From contig NC_065554.1 in the NCBI RefSeq assembly GCF_022605725.1, positions 26,493,100 through 26,557,099 of the forward strand: a stretch of 64,000 nt of DNA. Reading direction: 5' to 3'. Shown in pieces: positions 55,770 to 64,000 of the stretch. The notes under the pieces were generated by a model, which was not told where the DNA came from, did no database searches, and worked only from the letters and a program-made list of their open reading frames with translations. The position numbers and the translations under genes were made by a program. Each line of letters opens with the position of its first letter. Position 1 is the first letter of the stretch. Origin of the DNA: Anthonomus grandis grandis. Taxonomy: Eukaryota; Arthropoda; Insecta; Coleoptera; Curculionidae.

Positions 55770-57250
55770 CCTATGGATTCCAATATTCAACTGAGATCAT
55801 ACCAGACATTATCCTTTCTTCTTGTTCTACTTTTTCTGCTACTTTTTCTTTAAGAACGTCAGATACTTGAAAGAAATTTTGATAATTTCTTACAATAAGT
55901 GAAGCCAAACGTTTTTTCTCGCCTTCCCTTCTTCTTCTTCTTTTTTTTTTCAAGAGCGTCAATAACTGGAACAGAATTGATTTCATATAGATAGTTCAGC
56001 TAAACGGTTCTTCTCTTCTTTTTCTTCTTTTACTTCTCCTTCTTTTTTTCGTCTTCTTTAAGAACGTCAAATGGTTGGAAAAAATTATTTTTTCCTTACA
56101 GGAAAATGAACTCTGCATTGAATTCTTACAGAAAGTTAAAACAAGCATTTCTTCTCTTCTCCTTCTTCTTCTTCTTCTTTTTTTTTTGAAAACGTCAAAT
56201 GTCAATTTTCACAGAAAAAATTCACGAATACAGTAAGTATTCTTCTTCTTCTCCTTTTCATTCTTCTTCTTTTTAAAGACATCAAATGCCTGAAATTCAA
56301 TATTGATTTCTTACAGGCAATTGAGCTAGACGTTTCTTCTTTATTTTCTTCTTCTTCTTTTTCTTTAAGAACATCAAATGCTCGGAGGAAATTACTGAAA
56401 TCTTACAGTAAGTTGAGCCAAACGTGTTTTCTCTCATCCTTCTTCTTCTTCTTTTTCAAGTACGTCAAATGCCTGGAACAAATTATTGATTTCTTACAGG
56501 AAAATAAGCCAAACAATTCTTGTCTTTCTTCTTTTTTTTCGTTGTTTTTCAAGGACGTCAAATCCCTGGAAGAAATTATTGATTTCTTACAGGCGATTAA
56601 GCCAGATTTCTTCTCTTTTTCTTCTTCTTCCTTTTCTTTAAGAACATCCAATGCCTGGAAGAAATGATTGGTTTCTTACAGGCAATTGAGCTAGACGTTT
56701 CTTCGTTTTTTTTCTTCATCTTCTTTTTCTTTAAGAACATTAAATGATTGGCAGAAATTACTAAAATCTTACAGTTAGTTGAGCCAAACGTGTTTTCTCT
56801 CCTCCTTCTTCTTCTTTTTTTTCAAGTACGTCAAATGCCTGGAACAAATTATTGATTTCTTACAGGAAAATAAGCCAAACAATTCTTGTCTTTCTTCTTT
56901 TTTTTCGTTAATTTTCAAGGACGTCAAATCCCTGGGAGACATCATTGATTTTATACAGGCAATTGAGCCAAACGTTTCCTCTCTTCTTCTTCTTCGTTTT
57001 CTTTTTTTTCGAGAACATCAAATACCTCGATGAAATTATTGATTTCTTACAGGCGATTAAGCCAGATTTCTTCTCTTTTTCTTCTTCTTCCTTTTCCTTA
57101 AGAACATCAAATGCCTGGAAGAAATTATTGATTTCTTACAGGCAGTTGAGCCAAACATTTTTTTTCTTCTTTTTTACAGACTAAAAAACTGACGTCATGA
57201 ATGTCTAGAAATTTTTTTTCTTCTTCACCTTTTTCTTTTTCCAAATTGAT
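55770..57250 (+). repeat. Pyrimidine-rich array of ~91-bp monomers in 366-bp higher-order units
   Basis: Each monomer has a (TTC)n/(CTT)n tract of 20-35 bp, then AAGAACATCAAATGCCTGGA, AGAAATTATTGATTTCTTAC and AGGCAATTGAGCCAAACGTT. TTTCTTACAGG-like words occur about every 91 bp (56487, 56578, 56670, 56765, 56858, 57040, 57130). The block from 56413 recurs from 56779 (offset 366 bp, four monomers) with almost no change over its first ~130 bp. GCCTGGA and CAGGCAATTGAG again echo the CAGGCAGTTGA dyad. The poly-Phe and poly-Lys/Arg frames are translations of the tract and not genes. Confidence 0.92.
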
Positions 57251-58784
57251 TGAGTACCTGGAATAAATAGAAAAATCGGAGAAAATTAGCAAAAATCAAA
57301 AACAGCAGCAAATACGCTCCCTAAAGTTAGATCAAATAATTTATTAATTATAAGAACATTCAGCTAAATCAATCTTTCCTACATTTTATGCATGCTATTC
57401 CATAGAATTGCACTAGGGTTGGCTTTTATTTCATAAGTCTCAGTCACATTATAAAATTATTGTTTCCTTGTAATCATTCATAGAAAAAAAACTAGAGGTA
57501 CGTAAAGTATATCTTGACTGTATGAAACAGAGAGGGCTTAAAGCTTCTCTTTTTAAGGAATTTTTGTAATAATTTATTAAAGAACATTAAAACTTGATAT
57601 TTTGTTTATTAAAAACAGTTAACTTTAGTAGTTTTTTGTTTATAATTATGTACACTTCGCCCCTTTTTTATAAAAAAATTGTTTGTACTTATCTAAATAA
57701 AAGCCGATTCATTATTATTTTCGTAAAATCATATTTTTATTTTAAAACATATTTAAAACTCAAAAACTAAAACAATTAGCTTTATAAAACTTCGTATAGA
57801 AATTAACCAAATTAAAATAAACTCGTACCTGATACAATTAAACATGTAATATAAGAGAAGCATTACAACTAATAAAATAATAATTTTAACGGATGTCCAA
57901 TTTCAAACGATTTATTATATTTATACAAAAAAAAGAATATTATATTTTATCAGTTAACTGAATACATATAAAACAAAGCTATATAATTAAATAAATTCGT
58001 ATACGCGGAGCCAATAAAACACGTACATCGAAACAGGACTGTCCGGATACCTTTTTGTATACAAGTTTAAAATTATTTACGGCTCGGTCATGCACAAATT
58101 AAGTTTCCATTGATAATATTTGCCATTTGGATTTTGATTTAATTTAGATAGCAACTAACGTGCGTATTTTTAATTGAAAATCTAATTAAGTTTATGTCCC
58201 GGGCCCCCCGTATTTGTTTTTCATTCGATTTTGTCGTTTTCATTGATTTAAATTTATTCGATAAAAATAATATTAATAAAGGTTTTCCAAGTGCGCCACT
58301 GTTAAAAACTTGATTCTACAGCATCTTATCAATTATATGCATGAATTATTTGCATAAAATTAGCATTCTTCTCCGCTGGCGAGCAGCGGTAAGCAGAAAA
58401 CTATGAAGTCGAGTTAGTAATTCTCTCAAATGTGAAGTTTGAATGCGAGAAAGCCAGTTTCGAGTTTATGACACGCCTACACTACTGCCTCGGCTCGAAA
58501 CAAACGATTAAGACAGTAACAAGACATTAAACATTTTAAGTACTTTTTCTAGTTCCATATGTAGAGAAGAATATGCGATAAATCCAGGTTTTCAAAGGTC
58601 TGTTTCCGAAATATTACGGTGGCGTGTCCTTTACTCCGGCACCGCACTAAAACAGCCCTTTTTATGCCCTTTTTGCGTACGTGAGTTATTACCTAGCCTT
58701 CCGCAGGTTTGTTTTCGGTTATAAATGGCCCTTTTCCTCTCGGATGTACGCCCCTCTCTATATTATACTCTTTTTTTTTTCACT
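57251..58784. other. No gene recognised; unique block at 58.0-58.75 kb
   Basis: 57300-57990 is AT-rich. 58000-58750 is unique, more mixed in composition and contains GTCCCGGGCCCCCCG (58196-58210) and an octamer-like ATTTGCAT (about 58348) next to TAATTAAG-type words. It is a candidate conserved regulatory block by appearance only. Confidence 0.4.
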
Positions 58785-59880
58785 TTTGCGGTTCTGGATT
58801 TTCAGAGGCGCTCCCTGATCTCACTTATTGTCTGCTACCGTGGTACATTTCATTATTTCATACTAATTTATTTAAAAAAAGCGTTTAACGACAAGGCATT
58901 TGAACCGAGATATTTTTTGGCAAAGTGAATGGCCTTCCGGATCACCTGATTTGACCCTATGGGAATTTCTTTTTGTGGTTCTGAATTTTCAGAGTCCCTT
59001 TCCGATCTTGCTCATTATCTGCTACCTTGATAAATTCCATTATTTCAAATTAGTTTATTTAATAAAAAGCGTTTAACGACACCGCATTTGAATCGAGATG
59101 TTTTTCGGTTAATTAAATGGCCTTCCGGATCACCTGATTTGACCCCACGGGATTTTCTCACTGCGGTCTTGGATTTTCAAGTCCCTCTCCGATCATGCTT
59201 ATTATTTGCTACCGTGGAAAATGCCATCATTTCATACTAATTTATTTAATAAAAAGCGTTTTACGACAATGCATTTGAACCGAGATGTTTTTTGGTTAAA
59301 TAAATGGCCTTCCGGATCACCTGATTTGACCCCTTAAGATTTTCTCTCTCGGGTCCTGGATTTTCTGAGTCCCTTTCCGATCTTGTTTATTATCTGCTAC
59401 CGTGGTAAATGCTATTATTTCATACTAATTTATTTAATAAAAAGCGTTTTACGACAACGCATTTGAACCGAGATGTCTTTTGGTTAAGTGAATGGCCTTC
59501 CCGATCACCTGATTGGACTCCATGGGATTTTCTCTGTGCGGTCTTGGATTTTCAAGTCCCTCTCCGATCATGCTTATTATTTGCTACCATGGTAAATGCC
59601 ATTATTTCATACTAATTTATTTATTAAAAAGCGTTTAACGACAACGCATTTGAACCGAGATGTTTTTGGTTAATTAAATGGCCTTCCAGATCACCTGATT
59701 TGACCCTACGGGATTTTCTCTCTGCGGTCCTGGATTTTCAAGTCCCTTTCCGATCTTGCTTATTATCTGCTACCGTGGTAAATGCCATTATTTCATACTA
59801 ATTTATATAATAAAAAGCGTTTTACGACAACGCATTTGAACCGAGATGTTTTTTGGTTCCGGATCACCTGAGTTGTCTGA
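58785..59880 (+). repeat. ~187-bp tandem array derived from mariner transposase coding sequence
   Basis: The word GGCCTTCC falls at about 58931, 59119, 59306, 59494 and 59680 (spacings 188, 187, 188 and 186 bp), giving about six units. In the best-preserved frame a unit reads HLNRDVFWLSEWPSRSPDWT followed by PWDFL. This is recognisably the third catalytic motif of mariner-type transposases (EWPxRSPDLTPLDFF) and its upstream helix. The rest of the unit (TCCGATCATGCTTATTATTT, GCTACCGTGGTAAATGCC, ATTTCATACTAATTTATTTA and ATAAAAAGCGTTTTACGACA) is non-coding or downstream sequence. The last unit breaks off near 59865. The frames do not stay open from unit to unit. Confidence 0.88.
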
Positions 59881-59889
59881 TTATCTGAT

Positions 59890-60900
59890 TCTTACGAAAA
59901 TTTCCTTAGAAATTTATCATCAGCGTTAATCTGAATTGGATCACCATCTATAGATACATATTTAAGATCACGTTTAAAACATGCCAATTTCATTTTAGTT
60001 GCCACGACTACACAGTTAAAAGCTTTTGATAGATCTCAAAAAACTGCCGCTATTGATATGAGAATAGAAGTTATATAACAAAAATTATTTTGCAACAACG
60101 AATTTGAACAAAGCTATTTATTGGTTAAGTGAATGGCCTCCCGGATCACCTGATTTGATCCCATGGCAATTCTTAAGATAGAATAAAAACCTAATCATTA
60201 CCTACAAAAATTTTGAGAAATTTGCTGGCAGGGTTAATCTGAGTTAATACCTATATCTTTAAGACCACATTTAAAATATACCGATTTTATTTTAGTGGTA
60301 TTCAATGTAAGTAAATTAGGGTCGCATCACCTTTTAACATAATAAGGTTTTCTAAGATGACCTTATGAAGAGAATCTGAGTTCAAAGTATGCCACAACAT
60401 TATGGTATCGTCTACGAATATCGCGAAGACCTCACAGATTATTTGGCTAATGTAAAAATAGAACTAGGCATAAAACCGAGTCCTGAAGCACTACTAATCT
60501 AATAAAGAAATTTGCTAAGTAATTCCCCAACCAAAACCGATATCAACTAAGCAAGATTAAAGACCAAAATGATGAAACGCCTCTGAAACCATAGCGGTTA
60601 AGCTTCCTTTGCTATAACTAATACAGTCGAAAGCTGGTGACAGATCACAAGAAACTGTTACCTAAACATCCTCGCCATCGATATGAAAGTACAAGTTCTA
60701 AAGAAGATGGTCTTAGCATCATTTGTACTGGTATTCTCGCAAAAACTAAACAGCTTAGGAGTTTCCACCACTTTCTCTATGATGGACATGGTATATACAA
60801 GTGATATTAGCCGAAAATTAGAAGAAACTTCTCCTTTATGCATTGGAATGTCTGTTCCATTCCATAAGCAAGGAGACCAACCCATGACTGGTTAATTGCT
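59890..60900 (-). mobile_element. LINE reverse transcriptase relics (FADDT family), composite
   Basis: Minus-strand motifs in order from 60885 are NFRLISLVYTMSIIEKVV (fingers), CDLSPAFDCISYSKGSL (motif A, about 60635-60590), IFVDDTIMLWHTLNSDSLHK (motif C, about 60420-60365) and ENLIMLKGDA. A second, overlapping copy shows AVF, stop, DLSKAFNCV (about 60050-60010), joined directly to FKRDLKYVSIDGDPIQIN (about 59975-59920). A homologue of that last segment also occurs near 60285-60200. So two decayed copies of one LINE family lie here, with a partial 187-bp satellite unit between them. Motif C has FVDD with both Asp present. Same family as the relic at 20.1-20.4 kb. Confidence 0.82.
60095..60175 (+). 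repeat. Partial copy of the 187-bp transposase-derived unit
   Basis: TTGCAACAACGAATTTGAAC, then TTATTGGTTAAGTGAATGGC and CTCCCGGATCACCTGATTTG, aligns with the junction region of the 58.8-59.9 kb units. It sits inside the LINE composite, about 220 bp beyond the array's end. Confidence 0.75.
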
Positions 60901-60949
60901 TCAACCAGTACCTCCAATGTTGAACCAGGATTATTGAGAATAATGTTTG

Positions 60950-61220
60950 CAGGCATGCGACCCTCACCTGAACCTAAGTTTCAATATTCTAAATGGGGAT
61001 ATTTCTTTAACAATACAGGTTTATCATAAACATTCATTACCCGCATAGGAATACTTGTTTCATCATGTACAAGGGTCTTTCCGACTGCTATCCTTCGACC
61101 AACTCACTGTAATCCCTCTCACGATGTAACTTCCTCATCCTCTAACTTTAAGACTCCGTGCTTAAAGCTTAATTCATGTCCATTATTATCACCCCACATC
61201 TGACACCAATTTTACCCGTT
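60950..61220 (-). mobile_element. Ty3/gypsy-like pol fragment and primer-binding-like site
   Basis: The minus strand from about 61085 reads VGKTLVHDETSIPMRVMNVY then DKPVLLKKYPHLEY, like the stretch between protease and reverse transcriptase of gypsy-type Pol (xARTLVxxxxxIPVRVxNxxxxPVxLxKG). Just inside the LTR-like element is TTGGTGTCAGATGTGGGG (about 61207-61190), a primer-binding-site-like word. Most of the internal region is missing. Confidence 0.55.
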
Positions 61221-61504
61221 TAGTAGGTGTGAATTAAAACAATCAACTGATTTATACTTACACTATTAAACGACCACTTACGACTACTATTTATGTCCCA
61301 TTTAAATATTGCGCCAATATTCCATTTCACTGCACTGAATTGACAACTGACTCCCAGCGGCGACGCAGCTCCTTATATACTCGGCTGACCATGATTCCGG
61401 AAGATTCGCTGACCTTCCACGCGTCTCTAGAGACGTTGTGCGGTTGTGTCATTCTGAAATTATTGGGAAGTAGGTGGTATCTCGGAGTTTCAAATATTGT
61501 TACA
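61221..61504 (-). mobile_element. LTR, Ty3/gypsy-like (copy 2)
   Basis: On the minus strand it begins TGTAACAATA, has GAGTATATAAGGAGC (TATA-like), and shares ordered blocks with the plus-strand element at 23954-24227: GCCGCTGGGAGTCAGTT, GAATATTGGCG, GTAGTCGTAAGTGG, ATAAATCAGTTGATTG and TTTTAATTCACACC. It is followed by the primer-binding-like site and a Pol fragment, which supports it being a 5' LTR. Ends are approximate. Confidence 0.6.
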
Positions 61505-61589
61505 GTAATATAGTTAATACTTAGCAAATATCTCACATTGAGAGCAGACTTTGACTTAAAAATGTCTCACTAATTGAACGATGATCTCC

Positions 61590-61835
61590 AATAAGAAAAA
61601 GTAAGCCTTGAAAAGAAAAGAGAAAGATAAATATTATAGAGAATAATAAAACTAGAGATATCGATCGCAAACAAGTACTTGTCCAAAACACAGTAACCAA
61701 AAAAATCAAAAGGAACAAAAAGGAAAAATGGAACGAACTCGGCAAGGACCTCGACCAGGATTTCTTTAGGCAAGCTTACCAAATAGTCAGAGAACAGTTG
61801 GAATTTACCGGGAATTTACTACCACCACTATAATC
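61590..61835 (+). mobile_element. LINE ORF2 linker scrap
   Basis: Plus-strand reading gives RKQVLVQNTVTKKIKRNKKE, KWNELGKDLDQDFFRQAYQI and VREQLEFTGNLLPPL before a stop. The pattern IKxxKxxxWxxLxxxxxxDxWxxAYxIVxxxL is typical of the region between endonuclease and reverse transcriptase of LINE ORF2 proteins. Neither catalytic domain is next to it. Confidence 0.6.
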
Positions 61836-61839
61836 TAAC

Positions 61840-63095
61840 GTGTTAATTTTTCAATCCGATATCCAAATCTTAGTAGTTGTCGAAGAACTGTTAAAGCTAT
61901 ATTGAGATACAGATGAAACACTTCCAGCTGATCTCCAATTAATGCTTCTTGTCCATTTAGAGTGGTGCTGGATGTGCTGGGAAAGTTACGAGATAGCGAT
62001 AATTCTACAGATAGAGTAGGAAAATAGACTGGAAATTGTTGCATTTAACAAACATATGAGTTCAAGGTTACCTGATAAAAATAACCCCGTCTTATTATGC
62101 AGAAAGAAAGCTCATAGTGGATAAGGAAAAAGTGGTAGAAGTTTTCGAAGCTTTCATCAAGGTTCTTCCTCTCGGCTCTTTTTTTGTGAAGCATTAAGTA
62201 CGACCATTCTACGACAATAGAGTTGCTACTTGGAATAGAACTAATATATTATGCTGATGATCTTGACACTATAATTAGAGATTCTTCTATAGAGAAATCT
62301 GTCCAAGAAGGAAATACAACCCAAGCATGAACGAGTAAAATCCAATATGTTAAAATACATTTTTTATGATTTCTATTACTATCCTGTATAATATAATACT
62401 AAAGTTGCGTTTAAATATTAAAATGGGGTAAAAAAGCTGTGACCCAGTTTTCCAGGATCCAGGGGAAACTTTGAAGCACATGCCGTTTTGTGGACTTAGA
62501 TAAATAGACTTTCCAGCTTTTTTTTATATAATAACGATATTTTTTCGGAATAACGACGCTTTATCCATAGACTTCCAATATCGTTTACATAGATATTTTT
62601 TTTTTATTAAACTTCTAAATAGGGCCTTTAAAACGTTAACTTTTGCGTTTAAATAAAATTAAAATTAATACAGTAATATCAATTAAACGCTGATGGGAAT
62701 TACGTTCCCAATTTAAATTCAAATCTCAGGAGGGCCGTTACTTTACGTTAAAACATTTCCAATAATTAATTAAATTTAGTTTATTATTTCAACTTCTGCT
62801 GCCGTCTATAGTCTACAAACAGTAGCGACGTAGTTCAACATTCTTACGCAAAGGGATTTATTTTGACAGATGACAGCTTAACACTAAGGTCAGCCATAAC
62901 GTTGTAAGTATGACATAATAGACTTTGGTTGCCTGATCATTATTGTCAGCAAGCATATTCGACACTTGACAACTACTTATCTGGTACGAACCCAAATTCC
63001 ATTTTCTGTACTCGTATATTAGTATGTATGATGTAAGAGATTTTAGGTGACATGCAGGAATGAGGTTCAAATAGAATATTTAAAAAATAATTTTC
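61840..63095. other. No gene recognised
   Basis: Short frames on both strands (for example minus strand 61835-62044, serine/leucine-rich) have no recognisable domain. 62390-62800 is AT-rich. It could include gag or untranslated parts of the neighbouring retroelements. Confidence 0.4.
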
Positions 63096-63099
63096 AGGA

Positions 63100-63870
63100 A
63101 TTATGAGGTTTTGAATGAATCTAACTAAAACAACATAGGAACTTGACCCACAGCAGACAATTCTGCATTGAATTTGTCCATGAAATAACCGTTGAATATA
63201 AGAGACTAGTCTGGCACCTAATACAGATGCACAAAGTCCCAGTCTAGGTACAGAGTGTCCAACAAAATATGATTTTTAATTGCCAGAAGACTGTTGAACA
63301 GGAAAGTATATCACTGCACAGTCCCCATTTCACTAGCATTCCCAAAACGAGGAATTTCACAGGAGTCAAATACTAAGCTGACGACAACAGAAGTTTTCTC
63401 AGTATTGCAAATTGTCTTTGATAATCTTTTCAAAATTGAGGAAAGTGCATCATACCAGTTCAACTGACAAACCTACAGTTCTTGAATTAGATTCTTAATA
63501 AGGAATGCAAGCGATGAATGCCAAGGGAATCAAAGATACGAGTCAAGTTGGACAAACTAGTTTTTGTAGAACCAGATTCAAGTATAGGATGAACTGAAAA
63601 ACAAAATTGATCACTACAAGAACTTTAAAAGATTCTGCTTTAATTGAGTCAAAGGAATGAGAATCTATAGATAGTTAAGAATAGGGAAGATCTAAGAGTG
63701 AACTAAGATCATTACTTAACTGTTTTCTCAGATCGAAGGTTTAGAAAATAGTTGTGACTTTGTAGCTAGTGCCTTCTCCTTTGGGCAGCAGGAATGTGCC
63801 AGGTCATTTACGTACATTCCAGTGCATATAGCGTCTAAGGCAAATTGATTTTTATAAATATTATCGAGAT
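63100..63870 (-). mobile_element. BEL/Pao-type LTR retrotransposon pol relic
   Basis: The minus strand from about 63870 reads NIYKNQFALDAICTGMYVND then LAHSCCPK. MYVND stands where BEL/Pao reverse transcriptases have YVDD. With frameshifts come TFDLRKQLSNDLSSLLDLP (like FxLRKWxSN), KVLVVINF, LSVELV, GDCAVIYFPVQQSSGN and SYFVGHSVPRLGLCASVLGA followed by RLVSYIQRLF. The last is the family's SxxxPLKxxxxPRLELxAAxLxARL segment in the RNase H domain. Stops and frameshifts throughout mark a dead copy. Its LTRs are not in view and it may continue past the window's right end. Confidence 0.8.
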
Positions 63871-64000
63871 AAAGGTAGTACAAATAGCTTGATAAGGAAA
63901 AGATGTCTGTACTAAGATAGGTATTCTCGTGAAATCTTTGAGAAATTAAAGTCTGTCAATACATTATTCAGATGTCAGCACTCAAAATCTATGAATAAAT
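63871..64000. other. Window end; probably continuation of the BEL/Pao relic
   Basis: No separate feature. The minus-strand pol relic would be expected to continue upstream into this segment. Confidence 0.35.

Noticed and set aside
56403..57184. Several 70-85 codon frames on both strands
   Set aside because: They are translations of the CTT/TTC tract array (poly-Phe/Ser or poly-Lys/Arg/Glu) and repeat with the 366-bp period; not genes.
31200..57250. Possible CRISPR-like arrays because of regularly spaced short palindromic words
   Set aside because: The words lie within longer diverged tandem units of 91-870 bp. Spacers are not unique, and the context is a eukaryotic intron.

Overview
The window looks like arthropod, most probably insect (beetle-like), nuclear DNA. 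It is strongly AT-rich, has almost no long reading frames, and is full of decayed retrotransposons, Tc1/mariner relics, long AT-rich tandem arrays and poly-pyrimidine microsatellite-like arrays. There is no sign of an operon, ribosome binding sites or bacterial gene packing. The one confidently recognisable host coding segment is a single plus-strand exon at 36372-36776. It encodes the first immunoglobulin domain of an UNC-5-type netrin receptor, has a clean splice acceptor and donor, and is phase 1 at both ends. The arrays and relics near it therefore most likely lie in very long introns of unc-5, with 5' flank or intron upstream and intron downstream.

Layout. 0-12 kb is a graveyard of non-LTR retrotransposons (LINE reverse-transcriptase or endonuclease relics at 1-1160, 1219-1370, 4884-5190, 6036-6503, 6637-7212, 8600-9185 and 11700-12100). 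It also holds a 1.4 kb element with ~190 bp terminal inverted repeats (1510-2906) and a Penelope-like fragment with a hammerhead-ribozyme-like core (11226-11390). 12-31 kb is mostly unique AT-rich sequence with Tc1/mariner relics (16.45-16.8, 19.5, 21.6-22.3 and 26.1-27.2 kb), further LINE scraps, a solo LTR at 24 kb, a G-rich inverted repeat at 28.7-29.0 kb and a 291 bp MITE at 29.5 kb. 31.2-35.4 kb is a long array built on a dyad motif (CCAGGCAGTTGAA facing TTCAACTGCCTGG). The unc-5 exon follows.

37.8-41.0 kb is a second array family, part of it arranged as a palindrome. 42.4-46.2 kb is a third array with a different dyad (CCTGGACTA/TAGTCCAGG), ~870 bp higher-order periodicity and an inverted right arm. 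47.9-51.3 kb holds a 366 bp satellite flanked by units carrying the CAGGCAGTTGA motif, plus a 657 bp tandem duplication. 53-55 kb has a Tc1 relic among three LTR-primer-binding-site-like palindromes. 55.8-57.25 kb is a pyrimidine-rich array of ~91 bp monomers in 366 bp higher-order units. 58.8-59.9 kb is a ~187 bp tandem array that appears to derive from mariner transposase coding sequence. The right end (59.9-64 kb) contains LINE, Ty3/gypsy-like and BEL/Pao relics.

No tRNA, rRNA, CRISPR array or intact transposon gene was found. All assignments come from reading the sequence and from family motifs known in general; no database search was run.
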